From: Thermosynechococcaceae cyanobacterium Okahandja
GTDB taxonomy: Bacteria > Cyanobacteriota > Cyanobacteriia > Thermosynechococcales > Thermosynechococcaceae
Length of the DNA stretch: 64,000 nt
NCBI GenBank assembly: GCA_041530395.1
Contig: CP136945.1
Coordinates: 1,054,001 to 1,118,000, forward strand
Reading direction: 5' to 3'
Positions 54,590 to 61,203 of the stretch are shown piece by piece (position 1 is the first letter of the stretch; each line of letters begins with the position of its first letter). The notes under the pieces were generated by a model. That model worked only from the letters and a program-made list of their open reading frames with translations, made no database searches and had not been told where the DNA came from. Made by a program: the position numbers and the translations under genes.

Positions 54590-54639
54590 TAACCAGCCAG
54601 CAGATAGCAGCCAAAAAGTCAGGAAAAGGGAAAACCTAA
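54493..54639 (+). pseudogene. C-terminal tail of a lost protein, copy 1
   Basis: In one frame this reads RIDIDRRFKNDTERLEKLF, then KLYAKITS, and a Lys-rich end before a TAA at 54637. There is no start. The FxNDTERLExLFxLY pattern resembles the last residues of large N6-adenine methyltransferases of the type IIG/ISP kind, which would fit the N-terminal fragment upstream, but I am not sure of that assignment. It overlaps direct repeat copy 1. Confidence 0.5.
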
Positions 54640-54694
54640 GGAGGAAAACGATGAGGATTGCGACTGAACGTGAAAAGGCAAAAGGAGAAATCAA

Positions 54695-55048
54695 ATGATC
54701 GATAAGACAATGATTTATGAGCGACTCAACCTCACCCCAGAGAAACTGGCTGATTTCTGCAAACAGCACCATATTCTTGAACTATCACTGTTTGGCTCCA
54801 TTTTGCGCAACGACTTTAGGGCTGACAGTGATATTGACATGCTGGTGGTTTTTGACCGCAGTGCCAACCCACACCTGAGCCTCATGGATCTCGTTGGCAT
54901 GGAATACCAGCTAGAAGACCTGGTAGGACGTGAGGTTAACCTGATCGAAAAACGTTCCATTGTGGATAGTGATAACTGGATTCGTCGCCAAAATATTTTG
55001 AGCACTGCCCAGGTGATCTATGAATCAAGACCCGTCTTATCTGCTTGA
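54695..55048 (+). CDS. mntA: MntA-type nucleotidyltransferase antitoxin
   Basis: 117 residues. LSLFGSILRNDFRADSDIDMLV contains GSx10DxD (Gly34-Ser35, Asp46, Asp48), the minimal-nucleotidyltransferase signature required for AMPylation. MntA antitoxins transfer AMP to a Tyr of the partner HepT and so silence its RNase activity. GGAGAAATCAA precedes the ATG. The 3' end overlaps the HepT gene by 29 nt, as is common. The gene is intact although its surroundings are decayed. Confidence 0.88.
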   Translation: MIDKTMIYERLNLTPEKLADFCKQHHILELSLFGSILRNDFRADSDIDMLVVFDRSANPHLSLMDLVGMEYQLEDLVGREVNLIEKRSIVDSDNWIRRQNILSTAQVIYESRPVLSA

Positions 55049-55361
55049 TATTGCTAAACTTTGTCAAACGATGCTCCGCTTGACAGCCAACATGACTGAG
55101 ACCGAATTTCAGCAGGATGAACGAACACAACTCGCCATCTTGTATGAAATTACAATTCTGGGTGAAGTGGTCAAACGGCTGTCAACAGAGTTTCGCAGCC
55201 AGCATTCAACCATTGAATGGAGAAAGATTGCTGGAATGCGCGATCGATTGGTGCATGATTACGATGAAGTTAAGATCGATTTAGTCTGGGAAGTGCTTAA
55301 AACTAACATTCCTGAATTGCTGCAATACATTACGCCCCTTCTACCCAGTCAAGAACATTGA
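55020..55361 (+). CDS. hepT: HepT-type HEPN ribonuclease toxin
   Basis: 113 residues, helical HEPN domain (DUF86). The catalytic motif RDRLVHDY fits Rx4HxY: Arg74, His79, Tyr81; the Tyr is the residue that MntA-type antitoxins modify. HepT toxins cut RNA (tRNA or mRNA) when not modified. The start lies inside mntA, so the two are translated together. Family length (100-140) is normal and no frameshift is seen, so the pair should be functional. Confidence 0.88.
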   Translation: MNQDPSYLLDIAKLCQTMLRLTANMTETEFQQDERTQLAILYEITILGEVVKRLSTEFRSQHSTIEWRKIAGMRDRLVHDYDEVKIDLVWEVLKTNIPELLQYITPLLPSQEH

Positions 55362-55389
55362 GCCTTAAACACGTTGATTCCACACCCCC

Positions 55390-55486
55390 CGATCGCAACG
55401 ACGGAGGGCTGAGCGCATTGACATCGATCGCCGCTTCAAAAACGACACCGAGCGACTAGAGAAACTGTTTGAGATATATACCAAAG
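55390..55486 (+). repeat. Direct repeat, copy 2 (right of the MntA/HepT pair)
   Basis: Counterpart of 54493-54589. In the frame of the tail it reads RIDIDRRFKNDTERLEKLF, then EIYTK, before joining unrelated sequence. At the last few positions it differs from copy 1 (LFEIYTK here, LFKLYAK there). Confidence 0.9.
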
Positions 55487-55489
55487 ACC

Positions 55490-55651
55490 GAAGATTACGT
55501 CTTGGTCAATTCACAGGAAATCGCGATCGAGCTTTATCGTAAAACTGAAAATGGATGATGGGAAATTATTAACTATTGAGCCGGAGACATAGTCGAATTG
55601 CAATCCATAAGTTTGAGCTTCCCCATTGAGTAAGTGTATCGTGGAATCGAC
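55490..55651 (+). pseudogene. Uma2-like (DUF820) nuclease C-terminal remnant with three in-frame stops
   Basis: One frame reads EDYVLVNSQEIAIELYRKTENG, stop, WEIINY, stop, AGDIVELQSISLSFPIE, stop, VYRGIDF. This is the usual C-terminal part of Uma2-family PD-(D/E)XK proteins, which are plentiful in cyanobacteria. The stops (two TGA and one TAA) sit where Trp, an acidic or small residue and Gln would be expected. The 5' part is missing, and the 3' side runs into the end of the TnpB element. It is a dead gene fragment. Confidence 0.65.
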
Positions 55652-55711
55652 TTTAATGGGCCTACCAGAAGCGCGGCGAGCAGTACCTAGTAAACTACCC
55701 GACGCTCATCG

Positions 55712-56893
55712 CTAGGCGATAGAGCACAGGCTTTCGGTAGCCCTCAAGACAACATCTTCCAAAGAGCAGGACATTGCCTCGGAACCTCTAGGGCGGTTTA
55801 CAATCGCCCCCAATGTAGCGATATTTTTCGCTCCATTCACATCCGCATCGCCAATCCAACCACAGGATAGGTTCAAGCACTCAAATATTTTGCCTTGGCG
55901 ATCGCCAATCACCTTGCAGCAATGGCACGTCTTTGAGGTATAACGCGGATCAACCAAACGGACATCCACGCCAAACTTCACACCTTTGTAAATCAGGAAT
56001 TGGCGGAGCTGGTAGAACGCCCAACTGTTCATCCGCCTCCGTTCTGCCTTGGAGCGGGGCAGTTGGTTCAGACGCTCCCGAATGCCCGTCAAGTCCTCTA
56101 GGGCGATTGCTTGGTTCGATTCCTTTGCCTGCTGGATCAGTCGATAGCTGATGGTGTGGTTTACCCACGTCTGGAATCTTCGTTCACGTCCACTCAACCG
56201 TTGCAAGATCTGACGACAACGCCGCCGACTCGACCTTGTGCCTTTGGACGCTTTACGTTGTAACGAAGCTCGTACACGGCTGTGTTTATCTCTAGTCTGT
56301 GTGATCTGCTTTCCGCTAAATGTTCCTCCTGCCGATGTCACGGCAATATCTGTAAGCCCCAAGTCCACTCCCAACACCTTGTCTGTGGCTGGAATAGCGG
56401 GTGGTTCAGACTCCAACTGGATTTGCAGGTAGAAACTGCCATCCTTGCGCTTTACCAGCACGGCTGATTGAGGGTGTTGCCCTTGCAGCAAATGCTTCTG
56501 GTAATGACCAATGTGCAGCTTGAACCTCTCTCTGCCTTTCAGCATGGTTAGGCTGACCGTCCAATCGGACTCTCTGAACGTGAAGGTGCGACGGTCGTAA
56601 GTGGCGGAGGTTGGGGCAAACCCCTTAACTGGCCTGCCCTTCTGTTTCGCTGTCTTACAATTGGCACAGACACGTCGAATAGCGTGGATGGTCATTTGGG
56701 CAGACAGTCCAGAATGCGCCCTAGCTTCCTTGTAAATCAAGGACTGTACGGCAATCTGGTTGGTCAACTTTGCAGGAGTCTTTGCATTCACAAACTCACA
56801 GCAGCTTGCAAAAGCGGAAAGCACCGCCTCAAGTTTTTCAACCTGCTGCGGCGTGACCGTCAATTTACAGGAAACCGTGAGGACTTGAGGCAT
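55712..56893 (-). CDS. tnpB: TnpB RNA-guided endonuclease (IS605 OrfB)
   Basis: 393 residues, a full-length TnpB. RuvC-I has GVDLGLTDIAVTS (Asp), RuvC-II has IALEDLTGIRERL (Glu), and RuvC-III has GDADVNGAKNI (Asp). The zinc-finger Cys are CHCC and CLNLSC. TnpB uses an RNA made from the 3' end of its own element to cut DNA next to a short target motif, and it is an ancestor of Cas12. All catalytic residues are present, so it may be active. It is encoded without tnpA. ATG at 56893. Confidence 0.93.
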   Translation of the reverse strand: MPQVLTVSCKLTVTPQQVEKLEAVLSAFASCCEFVNAKTPAKLTNQIAVQSLIYKEARAHSGLSAQMTIHAIRRVCANCKTAKQKGRPVKGFAPTSATYDRRTFTFRESDWTVSLTMLKGRERFKLHIGHYQKHLLQGQHPQSAVLVKRKDGSFYLQIQLESEPPAIPATDKVLGVDLGLTDIAVTSAGGTFSGKQITQTRDKHSRVRASLQRKASKGTRSSRRRCRQILQRLSGRERRFQTWVNHTISYRLIQQAKESNQAIALEDLTGIRERLNQLPRSKAERRRMNSWAFYQLRQFLIYKGVKFGVDVRLVDPRYTSKTCHCCKVIGDRQGKIFECLNLSCGWIGDADVNGAKNIATLGAIVNRPRGSEAMSCSLEDVVLRATESLCSIA

Positions 56894-56952
56894 TTTCAGC
56901 GAATGAAGTTTATTGCTTGGATTCTAGCTGATTTGGCAGGCTTAGAGACATC

Positions 56953-57012
56953 GAGTCCCGTTGCCTGCCGCGCATTCCTGCCGGCGCTCGGCTTTGCCAG
57001 AGCGCGGGACTC
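56953..57012. repeat. Left-end hairpins of the tnpB element
   Basis: GAGTCCCG (56953-56960) is the inverted copy of CGGGACTC (57005-57012). Inside, GCGCTC-GGC-TTT-GCC-A-GAGCGC (56984-57005) makes a second, almost perfect hairpin. Subterminal hairpins of this kind are recognised by TnpA in IS605-type elements. Confidence 0.65.
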
Positions 57013-57187
57013 CTGCTGCTCTAGTTGAAAAAATTCAGGAAGGAACTATCCATCAATTCCGATACGATTCCAATATCCGCAAACCTTGTCGGTGTGCAGT
57101 AACTACAACAGCAAAATTTTATATGTTCCGTTACAGTAGTGTTGAACGTTAGCTGCAAGGGTCGAAAAAAGGGGTACGTTTGGGGAG

Positions 57188-57260
57188 TGGGCGGTGAGGG
57201 ACTCGAACCCCCGACAGCCTCGGTGTAAACGAGATACTCTACCAACTGAGTTAACCGCCC
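57188..57260 (-). tRNA. tRNA-Val (TAC)
   Basis: 73 nt with acceptor GGGCGGT/ACCGCCC, D-loop AGTTGGTAGAG, anticodon stem CTCG/CGAG around TTTACAC giving TAC, T-loop TTCGAGT, discriminator A. CCA not encoded. Confidence 0.97.
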
Positions 57261-57391
57261 GCATTTCTGCAGAAACCTATTGTGACATTCTCTTGACCCT
57301 GATGGCAAGCAAGATAGCTGCCGCGTTTTTAGGTTTGCTGATGCCCCCGGCAACTAGCCCCACCTGCAGGTACTCTTTCGAGTAGTCTGTA

Positions 57392-57463
57392 AGCGGACGA
57401 TGGGACTCGAACCCACGACGTTCAGCTTGGGAAGCTGACATTCTACCACTGAATTACGTCCGC
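57392..57463 (-). tRNA. tRNA-Gly (CCC)
   Basis: 72 nt with acceptor GCGGACG/CGTCCGC, D-arm AGTGGTAGAA, anticodon loop TTCCCAA giving CCC, T-loop TTCGAGT, discriminator T. CCA not encoded. Confidence 0.96.
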
Positions 57464-57493
57464 AATTTCACGGTCCTTTATTATAGCAGTCAA

Positions 57494-57880
57494 CTAGGCA
57501 CTGCGGTGGTGCTCTACGGTAATCACGGTGTGTACATTGCCGCGCGGTGCAAAGTCTCCCTTAATTTTCATATACACAGGGTCACAGGCGGCCACGAGGT
57601 CATCCAGAACTTGGTTCACCGACTCTTCGTGGGAAATATAGCGATCGCGGTAGCTGTTGATATAGAGTTTGATGGCCTTGAGTTCCACCACTTTTTCGTA
57701 GGGAATATAACTCACGTAAAGGGTGGCAAAGTCAGGGTAGCCGGAAAAAGGGCACTTACAGGTAAACTCCGGCAGGGTAATGTCAATCGTATAGTGGCGA
57801 CCGGGGCGGGGGTTCGGGAAGGTAATGAGTTCACCCTCTTGGATGGCCCGTTCACCGTACTTGATGGTGTCTTCTTGCAT
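57494..57880 (-). CDS. queF: NADPH-dependent 7-cyano-7-deazaguanine reductase
   Basis: 128 residues, the short unimodular QueF. FTCKCPFSGYPDFATLY holds the nucleophilic Cys and Asp, and ELKAIKLYINSYRD is the QueF motif for NADPH binding. It reduces preQ0 to preQ1 in queuosine synthesis. An IS605-type element begins about 50 nt upstream of the ATG, so its original promoter or a link to gshB may have been lost. Confidence 0.96.
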   Translation of the reverse strand: MQEDTIKYGERAIQEGELITFPNPRPGRHYTIDITLPEFTCKCPFSGYPDFATLYVSYIPYEKVVELKAIKLYINSYRDRYISHEESVNQVLDDLVAACDPVYMKIKGDFAPRGNVHTVITVEHHRSA

Positions 57881-57928
57881 GGGTTAGCCCTAAAACTCAG
57901 ACTACTGATCGTAGCGAAAATCCATGAA

Positions 57929-59227
57929 CTACCCCACCGCACAGGCGGATGGGGTTTCTAAGACCCCAGATTCCACCGTAGCAGAGGATTTCCGTCTCTT
58001 CGTCTGCCCTAGTTGCTTCATCGAACCCGTATGCTTACGAGTCTCTGAAGTCGAGCTAAGACATCCAAGACTAACGAGGGTCGTTCCAACCCCCGGTTGC
58101 TGATTCGTTGCAACGTTGTACATCACCATCGCAGATCCCTTGTCCCTAGAAATCTCAAAACCACAGTCAGAACAAACGTGATGACGATTGCCAAGTTCAG
58201 CCCATTCTTTGTGAATTGCTCCACACTTAGGACAACGCTGCGATGGTTTGATTTCCCGTGTTGGAAGCTGCAACACCAACCCACCTTTCTGCTCGATCTT
58301 GTACGAGAGCATCCTGTTGAGAGTCCCAAAACCGACCGAGAGAATCGATTTGTTGAGTCCTGCTTTTTGCTTCTTACGCTGACTTCCTTTCTTTGCAGCA
58401 CGGGTCATCCCTTTCGTATTCAGCTTTTCAGTCACTCCGATGTCATAACGACTTGCAATCTCTGAAGTGACTTTGTGTTGCCAGTCTCTACGCTGACGTG
58501 CAACCTTAGCTTTTAGATTAGATTCCCGTTTGTTGATTTTCCGCCAACGACGGGAAGCCTTGACCCCTTTCTTTGGGGCGCGTTTCCGTCGTTTTTGTTT
58601 GGCAACTTTGCGAACTTGCTCTTCATTTTTATGGGTGAAACGAGGATTTTCGATTTCCTCAAAGTTAGACCCATCAAACCACGTCAGAGCCGTTTCAGTC
58701 CCCAAGTCATAGGCCACAATCGACTGATACGACAGTTCAGACTCAGCGCCAAACTTCGGTGCGGGGGTGACAACCTCGACAGTGAAGGATGCAAACCACT
58801 GGCGCTTAGACGGCTTGTAGACAATGGTGAGGGTCGTTGGAGTCCCCCAATGTTTTGCCTTTCCGCGCATCTTGACGGTGATACCCAAATCATTCAGCTT
58901 CACCGTTCCATGCTTGCCAGTGCTGTCAACTTTCCATCCAGACTTTGCAGGATACCCCCATCCTGAGTATTTGCGAATCGATTTGAATTTTGGCTTACCG
59001 CGCAATCCTTTGAAGAATGACTGGTATGCCAAATCAACTCGTTTCACCGTTGATTGCAGTGCTTGCGAGTGCAGCATTGCAAATTCTTCCCATTCCGCCT
59101 TGAACGCGGGCAGGAGATTTTGCTGGTCAAAGTAGGTAATCAACTTGTGATGATGCTTATACTCGAATTGACGATGCGAGATACAAGCATTGTAGAGATA
59201 ACAGTGCAAACGACGTGCCGCAAACAA
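57929..59227 (-). CDS. tnpB: TnpB RNA-guided endonuclease of the IS605-type element
   Basis: 432 residues from a TTG at 59227. The same frame is open up to 59296, and the missing family N-terminus, TFRLYPNKAQEKA, is encoded just upstream without any ATG, GTG or TTG, so the real start is unclear. RuvC-I: VAYDLGTETALTWFDG. RuvC-II: IGVTEKLNTKGM. Zinc finger: CPKCGAIHKEWAELGNRHH, then CSDCG. RuvC-III: ISRDKGSAMVMYNVA (Asp kept; the usual NAA is changed). The 3' end runs into the terminal hairpin at 57932-57954. Confidence 0.88.
   Translation of the reverse strand: MFAARRLHCYLYNACISHRQFEYKHHHKLITYFDQQNLLPAFKAEWEEFAMLHSQALQSTVKRVDLAYQSFFKGLRGKPKFKSIRKYSGWGYPAKSGWKVDSTGKHGTVKLNDLGITVKMRGKAKHWGTPTTLTIVYKPSKRQWFASFTVEVVTPAPKFGAESELSYQSIVAYDLGTETALTWFDGSNFEEIENPRFTHKNEEQVRKVAKQKRRKRAPKKGVKASRRWRKINKRESNLKAKVARQRRDWQHKVTSEIASRYDIGVTEKLNTKGMTRAAKKGSQRKKQKAGLNKSILSVGFGTLNRMLSYKIEQKGGLVLQLPTREIKPSQRCPKCGAIHKEWAELGNRHHVCSDCGFEISRDKGSAMVMYNVATNQQPGVGTTLVSLGCLSSTSETRKHTGSMKQLGQTKRRKSSATVESGVLETPSACAVG
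57932..57954. repeat. Left-end hairpin of the IS605-type element
   Basis: CCCCACCG, loop CACAGG, then CGG-A-TGGGG. Same stem as the right-end hairpin, with a different loop. It overlaps the last codons of tnpB. Confidence 0.85.
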
Positions 59228-59370
59228 GGCTTTTTCTTGCGCCTTGTTTGGATACAGTCGAAATGTCTGTCTTCTCGTTACTACAGGACGATTTCCTCAA
59301 TTTAGTGCTGACTCGATATTTGCAACTACAATGAGTATAGCACATTTTTCGGGACTGACTAGAAATCGAT

Positions 59371-59814
59371 ATGACTCAGCTTAGAAAAGGTTCTCACGTT
59401 GTTTTCAGGATTCACTTGCATATCGTATTTGTTACAAAATACAGGCGTGAAGTGCTGACCCAACCCATGCTTGAAGCGATGAAACCAGTTCTGGAACGGG
59501 TGTTGTCTGCAAATCAAAGTTCTCTAGTTGAGTTCAATGGTGGACCGGATTATGTTCATCTCCTAATTGATTTACACCCAGATAATAATATTTCTGATCT
59601 GATAGCGTCACTCAAATCCACATCTAGTCGAATTCTCAGGCAACAGTTCAAGGAAGAAATCGATAAAGTCTATTGGGGAAAAGCAAAACGCTGGCATGAT
59701 TCTAAGTGCATCATTTCTTGTGGAGGTGCGCCGCTAGAGACTCTCAAAGAGTATATTCAAAGTCAATCCGGTGGGAGAGCTTGCGCCCTGTCGCTATCCA
59801 TCCCCACCGTGTAG
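59371..59814 (+). CDS. tnpA: IS200/IS605 transposase TnpA with altered HUH motif
   Basis: 147 residues of a Y1 single-strand transposase. RIHLHIVFVTKYRREVL begins the fold; CIISCGGAPLETLKEYIQ holds the catalytic Tyr. The metal site of the family is HUH, usually DHVHLL; here it reads PDYVHLL, so the first His is Tyr (TAT in place of CAT). That should stop metal binding and cleavage. The C-terminus after YIQSQ is longer than usual and runs into the right-end hairpin, ending at a TAG inside it. The element is thus probably immobile by itself. Confidence 0.88.
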   Translation: MTQLRKGSHVVFRIHLHIVFVTKYRREVLTQPMLEAMKPVLERVLSANQSSLVEFNGGPDYVHLLIDLHPDNNISDLIASLKSTSSRILRQQFKEEIDKVYWGKAKRWHDSKCIISCGGAPLETLKEYIQSQSGGRACALSLSIPTV

Positions 59815-59824
59815 ACGGATGGGG
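59802..59824. repeat. Right-end hairpin of the IS605-type element
   Basis: CCCCACCG, loop TGTAGA, then CGG-A-TGGGG. The tnpA stop codon lies in the loop. Confidence 0.85.
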
Positions 59825-59849
59825 AATTCCGCGAGAAGAGTTAACACCC

Positions 59850-60836
59850 TTATGCACCCGAAAAGGAGGGGGAGGCAACGAACTCAACAAGCCATGCCAT
59901 CACCTGCTGAGCAAGGCGGGTGCCACTAAGGCGATCGATCTCGCGAATACCGGTGGGACTGGTCACGTTGACTTCCGTTAAATAACCGCCAATAATATCA
60001 ATGCCGACAAAGTAAAGGCCATCTTGGCGTAGGCGCGGCGCTAAAACCTGACAAATGTGCCGATCGCGCTCGGTAATTGCGGTGGCGGCCACGCGCCCCC
60101 CGGTGGCCATATTGCCGCGAAACTCATCGCCGCTGGGAATCCGGTTGACGGCGCCAATGGGTTCCCCGTTCAGTAAGATGATGCGTTTATCTCCCTCCTT
60201 GGCAGCGGGTAGGTATTCCTGAACCATCACAGGCAGATGTCCCCGCTCAGTGCTGATTTCAATCATGGAGTTAAGGTTGCGATCGCCCGCCTGCAAAAAT
60301 AAAATCCCTTCTCCCCCCTTCCCGCCAAGGGGTTTGAGGACAGCGGTGCCTTGGCGCTGCACAAACTCGCGGATGACCTGCTTATCACTACTGACAAGGG
60401 TTTGGGGAATGACACTGGCAAACTGCAAAGCATACATCTTTTCGTTGGCATGGCGCAGTCCGGCAGGCGCGTTGAGCACGGGCGTTTTTGCCGGATTTAG
60501 CAGATCTAGGCAGTAGGTGGCGTACAGGTAGGCGGTGTTCACTGGCGGATCCTTGCGCATCCAAACGGCAGTAAAATCCGTCAGGGGTCGCCACACGGGA
60601 GAACCCTGCTCAAACCATGGCTGGGAGACCTGCCACTGACCCGCCACCAGTTGAACGGGCTTAAGCTGCACAGGGGTTAGGTGTGCCCATGCTTGGCCAT
60701 CGCGGATCACTAGCCGGGAAAGCTCCGTTACCCAGACCTCCTGCCCCATCCCTTGCGCCGCTTCCATGAGTGCCACACTGGTGTCATGGCTTGGGTCTAA
60801 GGCGGCAATGGGGTCAATAATAAAGGCAATTGCCAC
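59850..60836 (-). CDS. gshB: Glutathione synthetase
   Basis: 328 residues. MAIAFIIDPIAALDPSHDTS and MRKDPPVNTAYLYATYCLDL are the N-terminal signatures. The ATP-grasp part has AVLKPLGGKGGEGILFLQ, MVQEYLPAAKEGDKRIILLNGEPIGAVNR and GIDIIGGYLTEVNVTSPTGIREI. It joins glycine to gamma-glutamylcysteine. It starts 5 nt after the grxC stop, so both are in one operon. The IS element lies just past its stop codon. Confidence 0.96.
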   Translation of the reverse strand: MAIAFIIDPIAALDPSHDTSVALMEAAQGMGQEVWVTELSRLVIRDGQAWAHLTPVQLKPVQLVAGQWQVSQPWFEQGSPVWRPLTDFTAVWMRKDPPVNTAYLYATYCLDLLNPAKTPVLNAPAGLRHANEKMYALQFASVIPQTLVSSDKQVIREFVQRQGTAVLKPLGGKGGEGILFLQAGDRNLNSMIEISTERGHLPVMVQEYLPAAKEGDKRIILLNGEPIGAVNRIPSGDEFRGNMATGGRVAATAITERDRHICQVLAPRLRQDGLYFVGIDIIGGYLTEVNVTSPTGIREIDRLSGTRLAQQVMAWLVEFVASPSFSGA

Positions 60837-60841
60837 GGTTC

Positions 60842-61105
60842 TTAGGCCGCAGACTGCAAAAGGGCATCGAGCTTGCCTTGCGCCTCAAGGGCATAGAGGT
60901 CATCACAACCGCCAATATGTTGGTTGTTAATAAAAATCTGCGGCAGCGATCGCCGCCCATTCGCCCGTTGAGCCATTTTTTGCCGTGCTGCTTCATCCCC
61001 ATCAATCACGTACTCGGTAAACGGCACCCCCTTGCGGTTGAGTAGTTGCTTCGCACGGATACAGAACGGACAGGCAGACCAAGTATAAATTTCAACGCTG
61101 GCCAC
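60842..61105 (-). CDS. grxC: Glutaredoxin 3
   Basis: 87 residues. VEIYTWSACPFCIRAKQLL contains the CPFC site; RRSLPQIFINNQHIGGCDDLYAL has the cis-Pro and GG glutathione-binding loop. It reduces protein disulfides with glutathione. In an operon with gshB, linking glutathione synthesis with its use. Confidence 0.95.
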   Translation of the reverse strand: MASVEIYTWSACPFCIRAKQLLNRKGVPFTEYVIDGDEAARQKMAQRANGRRSLPQIFINNQHIGGCDDLYALEAQGKLDALLQSAA

Positions 61106-61203
61106 GGCTATCGACCTCGTTACAAAAATTCACCATTGTTTCCAGCGTAGCAAAAAGCGGCGGGGCGATCGCCAGCGAATCCGGGCAATTGCCCCAGCCG
61201 CTC

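Larger units (their letters stand above)
55652..57012 (-). mobile_element. Stand-alone tnpB element of the IS200/IS605 superfamily
   Basis: It has no tnpA, only tnpB. The 3' (RE) side beyond the tnpB stop has GAGC (55678-55681) and GCTC (55704-55707) around the small palindrome TAGTAAACTA (55688-55697). The 5' (LE) side has a strong compound hairpin at 56953-57012. The exact ends are not fixed; the left coordinate is where Uma2-like sequence stops and the right one is the outer LE arm. Mobility would need a tnpA in trans. Confidence 0.6.
57929..59845. mobile_element. IS605-type insertion sequence (divergent tnpA and tnpB)
   Basis: tnpB lies on the minus strand and tnpA on the plus strand, back to back, as in IS605. 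Each end carries the same 23-nt hairpin in the same orientation: CCCCACCG-N6-CGGATGGGG at 57932-57954 and at 59802-59824. TTAAC at 59841-59845 may be the right cleavage site; the exact ends remain inferred, and the left one probably lies a few to ~20 nt outside 57929. It sits between gshB and queF. Confidence 0.8.

Noticed and set aside
55490-55651. Stop-codon readthrough or recoding of the Uma2-like frame
   Set aside because: Three stops of two kinds in 160 bp, no 5' part and no recoding signals; decay explains it better.
53437-57187. A CRISPR array or cas genes in the accessory region
   Set aside because: There are no regularly spaced repeats; the only repeats are two ~97-bp copies 0.9 kb apart. 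TnpB is of the IS605 type, not Cas12.
57188-57463. The two tRNA genes as attachment sites of an integrated island
   Set aside because: I looked for a repeat of the tRNA 3' ends around 53-57 kb and saw none, and there is no integrase. The accessory genes are better explained by transposition and decay.
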